From NCBI GenBank assembly GCA_965218205.1, contig OZ244590.1, forward strand, positions 1,984,001 through 2,048,000: a stretch of DNA of 64,000 bases, in the 5' to 3' direction. Position 1 is the stretch's first letter. Each line of letters begins with the position of its first letter. A model generated the notes under the pieces. It was not told the DNA's origin and searched no databases. It was given only the letters and a program-made list of their open reading frames with translations. The translations under genes and the position numbers were made by a program. Origin of the DNA: CBDDCA01 sp965218205. Its GTDB lineage: Bacteria; Spirochaetota; Spirochaetia; WTKD01; G963693115. Positions 37,412-46,931 of the stretch are shown here, piece by piece.

Positions 37412-38677
37412 TTACTGTGCAGATTGTATTGCTTGAATAAATTTTTGTACTGCTTGCTTTGAAGAACTATACTCACCATTAAAATGCCTTGTAATGACAT
37501 CGTACATAGCATTTTGGACAGCAGGAGTAACCGCATATCCATGAGCCATAGACCCAAGAAGGGACTCGTTGTTGCTTGCACTGATCACATCTTGAATACC
37601 TTTTTGGCTAATAGAGTCCATACTCGTTCCTATAATATCAGTTCTCGCAGGAACCGACCCTTTTATCATACTAAACTGCTCTTGAAAACTAGCATTCATC
37701 ATAGTCTTTATAAGCTCTTTTTGAGCTAATTCTCTTTCAGATTCTACTTTGAACATAAAAAATTGATCTGAGCTAAACAATACTGATCCCTGTGTACTAG
37801 GAGTTCTCACTCCTATAAAATCATTTCCTGACAACATACCAGCTTTGCGAAACTCTCCTTTTACCCAATCTCCCATCATTTGAAACGCTGCTTCTCCGTT
37901 AATCACCATAGCAGTTGCATTATCCCAGCTTCTGTTAAGAAAATTATCATCTACATACGAACGCAATACTGTCATCCTATCAAATATCACTTCCATAGTA
38001 ACAGAGTTAATTTCAGTAATATCTAAATCAATCAATGCTTTTTTATAAAAAAATGAACCTCCTGTAGCTAATGCAACTCCATCAAAAAGTATTGCATGTT
38101 GCCATGCCTCTCCACCATGTGCAAGAGCAATTTTTCCTGACGATTTTACTCTCTCTAGTGCAGTAACATACTCATCCCATGTCGTAGGAATAGCTATATT
38201 CAATTTATCCAGCAACTTTTTATTTATCCACAACCAATTTGTAGAATGTATATTTACAGGAACAGAAACCCATTTTCCCTTATACTTTGAGAATTTTTTA
38301 ATTTCTTCAGGAACAATTTCATCCCAGCCCTCTTCTTTTGCAATATCATCAAGCTGAGCTGACGCTCCAAGCTCTGCCCAATCAAGAATACTAAACCCAA
38401 GCATTTGTGCAGCAGTAGGAGGATTACCTGCAGAAACACGCACACGAAGTTCATTCAATGCTTGTTCTCCTCTCACAACAGGAAAATCCACATATGCTAT
38501 GCCTTTTTCTGTAAGCTGTTGCTGTAATAACTTCCATGCAGCAGCTTCACTCCCAGATGTCCACCAATGAAATACTTCAACTTCTTTTTTACCAGTATCC
38601 TCCGAATTAGCACCTGCATATAAAGAAATAGAACTGACCATACATAGCATTACTAATAGAAACATTAATTTTCTCAT
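37412..38677 (-). CDS. ABC transporter sugar-binding protein (family 1 extracellular solute-binding)
   Basis: The 421-residue product from the ATG at 38677 (AAGGAAGG ribosome binding site) starts with a signal peptide MRKLMFLLVMLCMVSSISLY ending near AGA, then VEVFHWWTSGSEAAAWKLL, the usual opening of family 1 sugar-binding proteins. NIHSTNWLWINKKLLDKLNI, IPTTWDEYVTAL and INGEAAFQMMGDWVKGEF are further family marks, closest in my memory to glucose/mannose binding proteins. It should bind a sugar in the periplasm, yet no ABC permease or ATPase is present. It is the last gene of the minus-strand catabolic cluster, 37 bp from the IS target duplication, so permease genes may have been lost or lie elsewhere. 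Confidence 0.88.
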   Translation of the reverse strand: MRKLMFLLVMLCMVSSISLYAGANSEDTGKKEVEVFHWWTSGSEAAAWKLLQQQLTEKGIAYVDFPVVRGEQALNELRVRVSAGNPPTAAQMLGFSILDWAELGASAQLDDIAKEEGWDEIVPEEIKKFSKYKGKWVSVPVNIHSTNWLWINKKLLDKLNIAIPTTWDEYVTALERVKSSGKIALAHGGEAWQHAILFDGVALATGGSFFYKKALIDLDITEINSVTMEVIFDRMTVLRSYVDDNFLNRSWDNATAMVINGEAAFQMMGDWVKGEFRKAGMLSGNDFIGVRTPSTQGSVLFSSDQFFMFKVESERELAQKELIKTMMNASFQEQFSMIKGSVPARTDIIGTSMDSISQKGIQDVISASNNESLLGSMAHGYAVTPAVQNAMYDVITRHFNGEYSSSKQAVQKFIQAIQSAQ

Positions 38678-38779
38678 ATCGTCCTTCCTTGTATATACTA
38701 TATCAGTTATACCATACATATATATGTAGTACAGTATACACGATCAATACGCAAAAACTACATGTATGCAAAAAAACAG

Positions 38780-39784
38780 CTACATATCTGCAACCTTAAA
38801 CAATACCTTTGGTTTACTGTGTAAAGATACTGCAGTTTGAAAAGCACCATTAGCTTCTTCTAAAGAATACTCCCGTGTTTCTACAATATCAGAGAAGAAA
38901 TGTGTAATAGTCTCGCTATGTGCAATACATTCCAGCGATTTCTTAAAATCTTGTTTTTGATACGCTTGACTCCCAATACAGAGTATTTCTTTTTTTGTCA
39001 TTTCAAAAATAGGAATACTCTTATTACGTGGAAAAGTACTCACTATGATCAGTTCTCGCAATGGGGGATCCACTGCCAATAGAGATTTCAATACATTATC
39101 ACTCCCAGAACATTCAAACACCGTATCAATAGCCCCTAACTTATTGCTGATATAAGATACACAATTAAATAGATGATCGGTTATACATTCTGCCCTTTTT
39201 TTGTTTATCTCCACAAATGTTATCTCTTTTATGCCATACACTTCTCTCAAAGCAATACCAATACACAAGCCTATTGTTCCCCCCCCAACAATAAGACAAG
39301 ATTTTTTTTGTATGTTACTCAGCTCTATAGCATGAATAGCTACCGCAAAAGGCTCAACAAAAACTCCTTCTCTTATTGTCATAGTCGCAGGAAGAACAAA
39401 AATATCATCATCTGGTACTAAGACATAGTCTGCAAAAGTACCATCTCTTTGAAACCCTAAAAACTCCCTTTGCACACAAAGCTGATGTTTTCCTATACGA
39501 CATACAGCACATGTGCCACAACTCTTGTAAGGAAATAGAGCAACAGCAGCTCCTACTTGAAGCTCTTTGTTGTATGTTTCATGTACAATACCACTCGCTT
39601 CATGCCCTAAAATAAATTGCGTGGGAGGCTGTACACGAGGTTGCTTTCCATGATATACATGTATATCTGAACCACATATGCCAGAATACAGCACTTTTAT
39701 AATTGAGCTTCCTTTCTGTAAACGAGGATAGGCAGAATCTCGTACATCAAGATGCCCTATTGTATCAATAAATACACTTCTCAT
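38780..39784 (-). CDS. Zinc-dependent medium-chain alcohol/polyol dehydrogenase
   Basis: The 334-residue protein has the MDR dehydrogenase layout: catalytic zinc residues in YSGICGSDIHVYHG and LGHEASGIV, the structural-zinc cysteines in SCGTCAVCRIGKHQLC, and the NAD-binding LIVGGGTIGLCIGIAL. Relatives act on L-threonine, sorbitol, L-idonate, L-gulonate or galactitol; the neighbours (TRAP uptake, aldolase) favour a sugar acid or polyol. It follows the TRAP large subunit gene by 8 bp, so it is in the same operon. The GGG of the nucleotide-binding motif is coded by a run of eight G (39279-39286), a possible slippage site. Confidence 0.88.
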   Translation of the reverse strand: MRSVFIDTIGHLDVRDSAYPRLQKGSSIIKVLYSGICGSDIHVYHGKQPRVQPPTQFILGHEASGIVHETYNKELQVGAAVALFPYKSCGTCAVCRIGKHQLCVQREFLGFQRDGTFADYVLVPDDDIFVLPATMTIREGVFVEPFAVAIHAIELSNIQKKSCLIVGGGTIGLCIGIALREVYGIKEITFVEINKKRAECITDHLFNCVSYISNKLGAIDTVFECSGSDNVLKSLLAVDPPLRELIIVSTFPRNKSIPIFEMTKKEILCIGSQAYQKQDFKKSLECIAHSETITHFFSDIVETREYSLEEANGAFQTAVSLHSKPKVLFKVADM

Positions 39785-39792
39785 ATATTCTC

Positions 39793-41070
39793 CTAATTAC
39801 TAAATAACTGCGGTAAAAATAAGGAAATGGATGGAACAAACAATATAAGCAACGTAAAAATAACTAGCCCTACTAAAAAAGGGAGAGTACCAAAAGCAGT
39901 TTCTTCTAGGCTTGTATTTGATAAATTCATAGCAATAAAAAGATTAGCTCCTAATGGGGGACTTATCAAAGCCACTTGATTTGTTACAATCCATAAAATT
40001 CCAAAATAGATAGGATCAATGCCTAACTGATGTATCACAGGCATAAGAATAGGAACAAGGATAACTATCGTTGACAAAGTTTCCATAAACATTCCTAAAA
40101 AATACAGTAACAGTACTATCAGTAACAGCACTATAATTGGATTTGTACTAATAGCAAGCATTGTTGCCGCAAAATTCTGTGGTATCTGATTGATAGTAAG
40201 AAATCTGCCAAACAAAATAGATACCCCTATAATAATATGAGAGGTCCCTGAAGTAACAGAAGTAAGAGTAAGCGATTTTTTTACCCCTTCCCATGTAAGT
40301 GTTTTGTTTATACATTTTCCCACTAATAGAGCATATACCACTGCTACAGATGATGCTTCCACTGGAGTAAAAACCCCTCCGTATATTCCTCCAAGAATAA
40401 TAAAGGGAGTCAGCAAAGAAAAAAAATTCTTCTTTATTATCCTTATGGCATCCTGAACAGTATATGTTTCCTCAATAACAGGCAAGTTACGTTTCTTTGC
40501 CACAACAAGTGCCACCATAATAAGCATTATTCCTCCTACCAAACCAGGAAAAAACCCTGCAAGAAAAAGAGTGCTTACAGAAACATTTGCCATCACTCCA
40601 TATATAATAAGAGGATTACTTGGAGGAATCAATATTCCCAGAGTACCTCCAGTAGCACTTACCCCAGAAGCATATATCTTACCATATCCTTGTCGTACCA
40701 TAGCTGGTATCATAATAGATCCCATTGCAGCAACAGTTCCCGGACCTGAGCCAATCATTGCAGCAAAAAACATGCAGCCAATAATGGTAACTATTGCTAA
40801 GCCTCCTTTGATTTTCCCTACAATAAGATGTGCTACTTCAACAATTTGCTTTGCTATTCCTCCTTGTTCCATAATACAACCCGCAAACACAAACGAAGGT
40901 ATTGCAAGCAATGGATACAGATCTGACACTTTACTTATATCAATAGGGATAATAGAAAGAGGAGTCCCTGTCATAAACAAAAAAGTAACAGTAGCCATTC
41001 CTAACGATACCCAAATAGGAACTCCTAGTAGTAATAATAAAAACAATAAAAGCCATATTATATTATCCAT
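39793..41070 (-). CDS. TRAP transporter large permease subunit (DctM family), system 1
   Basis: A 425-residue inner membrane protein with about 12 hydrophobic segments and DctM signatures: GVPIWVSLGMA near the start, IGSGPGTVAAMGSIMIPAMV, SATGGTLGILIPPSNPLIIYG, and GGVFTPVEASSVAVVYAL. It is the sodium-coupled transport subunit of a TRAP system, which imports organic acids including sugar acids. Its start overlaps the small subunit gene by 8 bp. Order dctP-dctQ-dctM-dehydrogenase supports coupled uptake and oxidation of one substrate. Confidence 0.95.
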   Translation of the reverse strand: MDNIIWLLLFLLLLLGVPIWVSLGMATVTFLFMTGTPLSIIPIDISKVSDLYPLLAIPSFVFAGCIMEQGGIAKQIVEVAHLIVGKIKGGLAIVTIIGCMFFAAMIGSGPGTVAAMGSIMIPAMVRQGYGKIYASGVSATGGTLGILIPPSNPLIIYGVMANVSVSTLFLAGFFPGLVGGIMLIMVALVVAKKRNLPVIEETYTVQDAIRIIKKNFFSLLTPFIILGGIYGGVFTPVEASSVAVVYALLVGKCINKTLTWEGVKKSLTLTSVTSGTSHIIIGVSILFGRFLTINQIPQNFAATMLAISTNPIIVLLLIVLLLYFLGMFMETLSTIVILVPILMPVIHQLGIDPIYFGILWIVTNQVALISPPLGANLFIAMNLSNTSLEETAFGTLPFLVGLVIFTLLILFVPSISLFLPQLFSN

Positions 41071-41542
41071 TTTGTGTTCCTCTTATTTTTCTGATAATAA
41101 GCTGAATCATTCTAATCGTCTGTAATATAAACATAATAGGAATAATAGCGTATATCCATGCCATGTTAATTTCCAATACTGGAGAGGTTTGTGGACGAAC
41201 AAATAATGTTTGTATATACAATATAGATTGATATACAATAATACCATTCAATAAAAACCATATGCCATATTTTAGTATCGCAAGATATTTTTGTACTTTC
41301 ACCGATACCCTATCAACAAGAAAAGTCAATGAAAAATGAGAATCTTTTTTTACTCCTATAACACTTGCAGAGTATACTAATAGCAAAAAGCTAAATCGTA
41401 GCACTTCTTCAAACCATGCAAACCCTATATTAAAAGAACGCAACACCAGCTGAACAAACAATATACTAGGAATGATAAAAATACAAATACTTGCAATTAG
41501 CTCTTCTATTGAGTCAATCTTGGTAAGTATTTTTTTATACAT
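41063..41542 (-). CDS. TRAP transporter small permease subunit (DctQ family), system 1
   Basis: A 159-residue membrane protein with four predicted helices and the DctQ pattern LRSFNIGFAWFEEVLRFSFLLLVYSASVIGVKKDSHF split over helices 2 and 3 (the W-x-EE and the K-x-SHF elements). It scaffolds the large subunit. It lies 1 bp after the dctP stop and overlaps dctM by 8 bp. Confidence 0.93.
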   Translation of the reverse strand: MYKKILTKIDSIEELIASICIFIIPSILFVQLVLRSFNIGFAWFEEVLRFSFLLLVYSASVIGVKKDSHFSLTFLVDRVSVKVQKYLAILKYGIWFLLNGIIVYQSILYIQTLFVRPQTSPVLEINMAWIYAIIPIMFILQTIRMIQLIIRKIRGTQNG

Positions 41543-41543
41543 A

Positions 41544-42620
41544 TTACGGTCTTTGTCTTCCTAGTGCAGACATTACATCATCTAACACTGTTATGTCAGG
41601 AAGGGCATCATAAAATTGAGGCCATACGCTCATTGCTCTTTTTGCCCATTCTTGTTCATCACTTGGTGTCCCAGACAATATCATTCCATTATCAATCAGC
41701 TTCTGTCTTGTTTCTTTTTCTACTTTGACTATCATGTCTCTATTAAATTGAGTAACCTCCTCCCCTGCTTGTAAAATTACCCTTTGTATATCAGCAGAAA
41801 GATTTTGAAACCAATCTTCATTTACAATAAAAACACCTACCCATATTTTATAGTGTATATCTGTAACATATTTTTGCATCTCATACATTTTATGTACATA
41901 AATACTGACATATGGATTCTCTTGGCCATCAACAACCCCTTGTTGTAAACTTGAAAATACTTCATCCCATGCAATAGGAACAGGATTAATATCCCACGAC
42001 TTAAACGCAGCAATAACAAATTTATTGTTAGGCACACGTATCTTTAGCCCTTGTAAATCATTGAGCGATGTTATTGCTTTTTTAGAATTAGTAATATTAC
42101 GAAATCCTTGTTCTAACCATGCGATTGTCCTTGTACCACTTTCTCTCACTTGCAATGTGGTAAATGTTTCTTTTATTGCATCTATAGCTTTCCATGCTTC
42201 TTCTCTCGATTGAAAAAGATATGGAAAATCTAATACCCCAAATGAAGGTGAATATGATATCATATTGCCAGCAGTAATCATAGCCATCTCTACAATACCA
42301 CTTTGCACATCCTGTACATTCCTTGATTCTGACCCTAACTGTCCACCGGGATATACCTGTACTGTAATTGCTCCATTACTTTTTTCTTCAAGCAAGGTCT
42401 GCATGAGCATTGCTGCTTCATGTATTGGGTCTCCTGCAACAGCACCAGACGGATGACTTAATTTTATAGTGATTTGAGATACACTATCAACTGCCCCACT
42501 TGTAGCTTGCGAGGAATTACCTGATTGTGAAGTCTGCTTTTGCTTACCACAACTAATAGTACTCAATACAGTTGTAAAAAACAACAAAAATAACAATGAA
42601 ATGAAAACATACTTTTTCAT
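41544..42620 (-). CDS. TRAP transporter substrate-binding protein (DctP family), system 1, lipoprotein
   Basis: The 358-residue protein has a signal peptide with a lipobox-like STISC (Cys at about residue 24), then IKLSHPSGAVAGDPIHEAA, GGQLGSESRNVQDVQSG, LQGLKIRVPNN (the Arg expected to bind the substrate carboxylate), IPVAWDE-like VPIAWDEVFSSLQQGVVDGQENP, all typical of DctP. It captures the substrate in the periplasm, here membrane-anchored by lipid. The ribosome binding site GGAGGT is strong. First gene of the operon dctP-dctQ-dctM-dehydrogenase. Confidence 0.94.
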   Translation of the reverse strand: MKKYVFISLLFLLFFTTVLSTISCGKQKQTSQSGNSSQATSGAVDSVSQITIKLSHPSGAVAGDPIHEAAMLMQTLLEEKSNGAITVQVYPGGQLGSESRNVQDVQSGIVEMAMITAGNMISYSPSFGVLDFPYLFQSREEAWKAIDAIKETFTTLQVRESGTRTIAWLEQGFRNITNSKKAITSLNDLQGLKIRVPNNKFVIAAFKSWDINPVPIAWDEVFSSLQQGVVDGQENPYVSIYVHKMYEMQKYVTDIHYKIWVGVFIVNEDWFQNLSADIQRVILQAGEEVTQFNRDMIVKVEKETRQKLIDNGMILSGTPSDEQEWAKRAMSVWPQFYDALPDITVLDDVMSALGRQRP

Positions 42621-42644
42621 ACCATACCTCCTTATATACTATAT

Positions 42645-42694
42645 AATTAAAACTATGCAATTAAAAATAATTCTAATTAAATCACATAATTAAA
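42645..42694. promoter_or_regulatory. AATTAAA iterons upstream of TRAP system 1 (possible ROK operator)
   Basis: Four copies of AATTAAA start at 42645, 42659, 42675 and 42688 in the 131-bp gap between the ROK repressor gene and dctP. ROK repressors bind AT-rich operators, so this is a candidate site. The AT-richness of the whole region makes it uncertain. Confidence 0.3.
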
Positions 42695-42751
42695 TAATAC
42701 ACTATTAAAGAAAGTATGTCAAGGGTATGGGGAGCATTACAACACAGATTA

Positions 42752-43951
42752 TTAAATATCTATCTCTTGTTCTATATAAAACACTTTCATAAGGATAAGA
42801 AACACTGCCCCCACTACTTTGTAATGTGGTTCTACTTTTGCTTTTACTATAGTTATATCTGAAATAGGCTTACACATCTCAATAATTGTGTCACATACTG
42901 ATTGATAAAAAGAGTCCTCTAAAAAACTTTTTCCAAATAAAATAATACGTTTTGAATCTATTATCTTCTCAACAATAGAAAGTATTGTTCCAATACACTT
43001 GATTGTATGAGCCATAAGGTTGCCAAGTTTCTCGTGTTTATGTGCATACTTAAATACAGTGTGTACCTTTAATTCATCTATTGATACACCGTCTTCAAAT
43101 AAATATGAAAATGTTTTTTTGTAGTTTGGAATACTTTTTATTATCTTTCGTATATAACGTTCTGATATCATTGATTCTAAACATCCTTTTTTACCACACA
43201 CATCACACTTTATGTCATATTTTGCATCAATAGGTAACTGCATATGTCCTATCTCTCCTGCAAATCCATGAGACCCCTTAAAGAGCTTACCATTTATCCA
43301 AAAAGAAATACCTATTCTTGGTCCGTATTTCACACAGATAAAATTATCATCAAACTCATTTAGCATATATTCTGCACATGCAATACTATGCACATTATTT
43401 CCATGCACTACCGTATAACTATATTCATGTTCAAAATACTGCTGTGCTTGCTTTGCAAGATCATTGATAATGTTCAGTTCCGTATAATGTCCAGATCCCT
43501 GCAATTCTGTACCTGGAGAAGTTATCCCAACTCCTACTATTTGGGATGGAAATAATTTTAATTTTTTTATTTCACTCTTAAACAAATCAGGGAGCTTTTT
43601 CAGCCATGTCTCTTTTATTGTACTTAGCACGCCATGTTCAACTTTATGAGTAAGACATTCTCCTACACAATTAGCTATAGTAAACTCAATATGATCAAAC
43701 TCAAAAGCTATCCCTACTACATATCCAAAACTTGCATTTAGCCCCAGTATGACCTTATTTCTCCCTACAGCACGAGTAGGAATATTTCCTTTCTGCTGAA
43801 CAATATCCTGCTGAATAAGTTTATTAGTATACTGCGATATAGCAGCACTAGTAACATTTAAAGTATTAGAAATATCTATTTGTGATATTTCTGAATTCTT
43901 AAATATCTCACGAAGAATTCTTCGTTCTGTATTATTAAAGTTCACATCCAT
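42752..43951 (-). CDS. ROK family transcriptional regulator (NagC/XylR type)
   Basis: From the ATG at 43951 the product has 399 residues: an N-terminal winged helix (FNNTERRILREIFKNSEISQ then ISNTLNVTSAAISQYTNKL) followed by a ROK sugar-kinase-like domain with GFAGEIGHM and the zinc motif CDVCGKKGCLES. Such proteins repress sugar operons and are released by a sugar or sugar phosphate. It starts right after the TSUP gene stop (TAATATG), so both are in one transcript, and it lies just ahead of TRAP system 1, which it probably controls. A GTG at 43963 is a less likely start. Confidence 0.92.
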   Translation of the reverse strand: MDVNFNNTERRILREIFKNSEISQIDISNTLNVTSAAISQYTNKLIQQDIVQQKGNIPTRAVGRNKVILGLNASFGYVVGIAFEFDHIEFTIANCVGECLTHKVEHGVLSTIKETWLKKLPDLFKSEIKKLKLFPSQIVGVGITSPGTELQGSGHYTELNIINDLAKQAQQYFEHEYSYTVVHGNNVHSIACAEYMLNEFDDNFICVKYGPRIGISFWINGKLFKGSHGFAGEIGHMQLPIDAKYDIKCDVCGKKGCLESMISERYIRKIIKSIPNYKKTFSYLFEDGVSIDELKVHTVFKYAHKHEKLGNLMAHTIKCIGTILSIVEKIIDSKRIILFGKSFLEDSFYQSVCDTIIEMCKPISDITIVKAKVEPHYKVVGAVFLILMKVFYIEQEIDI

Positions 43952-43952
43952 A

Positions 43953-44708
43953 TTAAAACACACTCATAATTAAAATACTACATGCACTAACAAATAGAAG
44001 TGCATATATTAATTTCCTAAATAATAATTGGGAAACTCTTTTTTCAAGATATTTACCCAATACTATAGCTATCAACAATACTGGCAACATCAATACATAT
44101 ACTTTATACTCATCCCATCCTGGCTTAAAAGCACCATGAGGAACAAATACAAATAACTGTAATACCAGTACTAAATTTAGTATACTCCATATTGCAACTT
44201 GTGTTGCTCTAAATTTTGTTTTATCTTTTATCATTTGAGAACTATATATTATCAGCAATGGTCCTCCTGTAGAAAAAGCTCCATGTATTATTCCTGCAAA
44301 GAATAACGCCATATATAACACCCACTGAGGCAAATGCATCTCTTTCGTAGAGAAAGAGGTATCAATAAGCCCCTTTACCGACACAAACAAGGTAAATATC
44401 CCTACTATTACAAGCAAAACATCCCTATTTAAGTAAGAGTACAGAAAAATACCTATAGGAAGCCCTGCTCCCATTATTACTAGTATAACAAAAAATATTC
44501 TTTTGTGTATATGGGTATACATAGATGCACATACAGCCCATGCAAGCAACATCCCCAGCAAAGTAAGCAATGGACGAACAAAAGAGAGTTCGTGCAGAAA
44601 TAACATCAAAGGTAACGCCAAAATAGTAGGGCCAAACCCCGCAATAGTGCCTATAGTATAAGAAAATAATACTATAAGAGCCATTAACAATAATGTATAC
44701 AGATCCAT
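43953..44708 (-). CDS. TSUP (TauE/SafE) family membrane transporter
   Basis: A 251-residue protein with about eight hydrophobic segments and the duplicated TSUP pattern: GTIAGFGPTILALPLM in the first half and GIIHGAFSTGGPLLIIY in the second. TSUP proteins are thought to export small acids such as sulfite, sulfoacetate or other organosulfur or organic anions. In this cluster it might export an end product of the pathway. Together with the aldolase this raises the possibility of a sulfo-sugar, but no sulfur-specific enzyme is evident. It lies 11 bp after DUF4867 and touches the ROK gene. Confidence 0.9.
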   Translation of the reverse strand: MDLYTLLLMALIVLFSYTIGTIAGFGPTILALPLMLFLHELSFVRPLLTLLGMLLAWAVCASMYTHIHKRIFFVILVIMGAGLPIGIFLYSYLNRDVLLVIVGIFTLFVSVKGLIDTSFSTKEMHLPQWVLYMALFFAGIIHGAFSTGGPLLIIYSSQMIKDKTKFRATQVAIWSILNLVLVLQLFVFVPHGAFKPGWDEYKVYVLMLPVLLIAIVLGKYLEKRVSQLLFRKLIYALLFVSACSILIMSVF

Positions 44709-44719
44709 CCAAAAGTTCC

Positions 44720-45358
44720 CTAAGATATAATCTCTATATTTTCACCACGTAATAACGGTGCTGCACCCTGATTACATAACCAATGTGCATCCTCATGTAC
44801 AAGCAACCATTTATTTTTTCTAAAAAGATACGATGCCACAAGAGAATCTGAAAGTACAGTGTTTGTTCCACGAGGTAATATAATAATACTCCGAAATCCA
44901 TCATCATGTATTTTACATGGAGCAAAATGCAACACTCTAGGATACAACTCTACTGCTGCCCCTTGAGGAACAAGAAAACACTCAACATGAGCAGTATCAT
45001 AAGTATTGTCTTCTTGCATATATTCTGGCACACCAAGAATAAGCACAAACGAAGATACTGCAATAATCACTTCCGAGCTTTTATGAAACTCTAAGGCATT
45101 GAGACGATTATTCCATCCATTACAAAACCCTGCCTGTATATCAACATCACCAAACACATACTCTTTAATAGAGAGATATTCTTGAGTATCTTCCAGACGA
45201 GCAAAGGAAGGAGTATATTCGTTGCCTTCTTGCGGTAACGATAATGAAGAGACTATACGTATTGATTCGTCAACATTAATATCAGATATCTGCCTACCAT
45301 AACGATGAAACGATATATCATCAATAGCCTTTGCAGTATTTACATGTACTTGCTTCAT
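44720..45358 (-). CDS. DUF4867 family protein
   Basis: The 212-residue protein matches the DUF4867 pattern as I recall it: DDISFHRYGRQISD near the start, QAGFCNGWNNRLNALEFHKSSEVIIAV, then VPQGAAVELYPRVLHFAPCK and ILPRGTNTVLS. Conserved His, Glu and Cys positions and the strand-rich layout suggest a cupin-like fold, so a sugar isomerase or lyase role is plausible. No activity is known to me. In other bacteria the family often lies in sugar catabolic clusters, as here. It sits 3 bp after the aldolase gene. Confidence 0.85.
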   Translation of the reverse strand: MKQVHVNTAKAIDDISFHRYGRQISDINVDESIRIVSSLSLPQEGNEYTPSFARLEDTQEYLSIKEYVFGDVDIQAGFCNGWNNRLNALEFHKSSEVIIAVSSFVLILGVPEYMQEDNTYDTAHVECFLVPQGAAVELYPRVLHFAPCKIHDDGFRSIIILPRGTNTVLSDSLVASYLFRKNKWLLVHEDAHWLCNQGAAPLLRGENIEIIS

Positions 45359-45361
45359 GTT

Positions 45362-46036
45362 TTACTTTGCAGTAGCGTCCCAAGCATCCTGAAACTTCTT
45401 TAATCCAAAATCAGTAAAAGGATGATAAAAACTTTCTTTATATACAGCTAAGCCACAGGTGACAATATCAAGACCAATAGCGGCAGCATCAGCAATCTGC
45501 TTACCATTTCTTACTGCTGCAGTAATCACTTCTGTTTTAGATAATGTTTCAAAGTTATTGAGTATAACACGAATAGTCGAAAGATATTCTGTACAATCTT
45601 CCCCGTTATTTTCTTTCCATCCCAGAAAAGGCGATACAAACGAAGCGTTTACTTTTGCTGCAGCCAAAGCCTGTGAAGGAGAAAAAACAAGCGTAATATT
45701 TGTTCTAATTTTCTGCTCTTCAAGTTGCCTTGCTGCTAATAACCCTGCATGAGTACACGGTAGCTTTATGACAAAATACTCCGATATTTTTGCAATAGCA
45801 TGTGCTTCCTGCAACATATCCTCAGCCTTGTTTAAGTGAGGATTTATTTCAATAGAAATAGGAAAACTAGAGGGAGCATTCTCTTTTGCCCATACTGACA
45901 AACTATCAATAATCTGTTTATGCGTTTTGCCACTCACCTTAACATGATTAGGATTAGTAGTCACCCCATCTATTCCAAATGTATGAAATGCTTCATCAAT
46001 CTCATCTAATTTTGCACTATCTAAAAAATATTTCAT
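45362..46036 (-). CDS. fsa: Fructose-6-phosphate aldolase / transaldolase-like protein
   Basis: The 224-residue protein is a small class I aldolase of the FSA/TalC group: MKYFLDSAKLDEIDEA, GVTTNPNHV, the Schiff-base Lys in FVIKLPCTHAG and ITLVFSPSQALAAAKV, then FVSPFLGW. The family's length is about 215-225. It would split a ketose (phosphate) into dihydroxyacetone or a related three-carbon unit plus an aldehyde. IKLPCT instead of IKVP(V/M)T and the longer loop around HVKVSGKTHK suggest a substrate other than fructose 6-phosphate. Strong AAAGGAGGAATAT ribosome binding site. Confidence 0.9.
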   Translation of the reverse strand: MKYFLDSAKLDEIDEAFHTFGIDGVTTNPNHVKVSGKTHKQIIDSLSVWAKENAPSSFPISIEINPHLNKAEDMLQEAHAIAKISEYFVIKLPCTHAGLLAARQLEEQKIRTNITLVFSPSQALAAAKVNASFVSPFLGWKENNGEDCTEYLSTIRVILNNFETLSKTEVITAAVRNGKQIADAAAIGLDIVTCGLAVYKESFYHPFTDFGLKKFQDAWDATAK

Positions 46037-46112
46037 TATATTCCTCCTTTATATCTTATAGTGTCCTGCATTGATATATTTTTTTGTTATAGTATACACT
46101 ACCAGCATAGTT

Positions 46113-46871
46113 TTATGTAGTAATGCTAGTTCCTTTTCCTTTCATAAAGTCTTTACTTTTATCTCCTACCCAATATCTTTCTCCTGCAATACACCAGATA
46201 AAGCACAGAGGCTCTTCATGGCTAAACACAGGATGATAGTTTAACAATGGAATAGTAATATGATCGCCTACCTTTACAGATTTCACAAACGACATATGCT
46301 CATCATCTTCGTATACTTGCATTGCCCCACTTCCTTCAATAAAACTATAGCATTCTTCTTGATCACGATGATTATGCGGTGGCCATGCTCTTGTTCTGTC
46401 TTGATAGAATGTATACCCTGCCATAAACTTATTGGCTTTTTCAGAAACATCAAACATTAAGAATACTTCTTTTCGATGTAATACACGTAAGCGATTTTTG
46501 TCTAATTTCATCTTTTTCCATTTCGAATGAAACACTGTATACTTTTCATCACCTACTGCCCTATATATGTATAATAATCCTTTCTCTTTTTTATCTTTAT
46601 GTTCAACATAAAACATAGTATCAATCGGTATATACAATACATCACGCGTATCTAACATATATTTCTTTCCTTCCACTACACAGTGAACAGGAGACCCTAT
46701 ATTAAAAATTAAACATTCTTCTTGTTTATAACTTAAGGTCATTGATCGAGTATGTTCAATATGTAGTTCTGCAAGACTTAAAAAATCTAAATTAGAATTA
46801 GATTGATTAAAAATCTCTTTTAGTTCACATGTTGCATACTCCCTATGAAATTTTTTTGCTTCTTTTAACAT
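46113..46871 (-). CDS. KduI/IolB-like cupin (sugar acid isomerase family)
   Basis: The 252-residue protein is a two-half cupin. The C-terminal half has the metal motif PPHNHRDQEECYSFIEGSGAM (two His, a Glu, with a later YHPVFSHEEPLCFIWC His), typical of the IolB/KduI family (5-deoxy-glucuronate or 5-keto-4-deoxyuronate isomerase). The N-terminal half is a degenerate cupin with VHCVVEGKKYMLDTRDVLYIP. An isomerase acting on a uronate or inositol-derived acid is likely, but the exact substrate is open. It lies between TRAP system 2 and the aldolase. Confidence 0.7.
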   Translation of the reverse strand: MLKEAKKFHREYATCELKEIFNQSNSNLDFLSLAELHIEHTRSMTLSYKQEECLIFNIGSPVHCVVEGKKYMLDTRDVLYIPIDTMFYVEHKDKKEKGLLYIYRAVGDEKYTVFHSKWKKMKLDKNRLRVLHRKEVFLMFDVSEKANKFMAGYTFYQDRTRAWPPHNHRDQEECYSFIEGSGAMQVYEDDEHMSFVKSVKVGDHITIPLLNYHPVFSHEEPLCFIWCIAGERYWVGDKSKDFMKGKGTSITT

Positions 46872-46931
46872 TTTTTACTCCTATGTTTTTATTTCTAAAC
46901 TTTGGTTTCTATTACTATTATAGTACTTATA

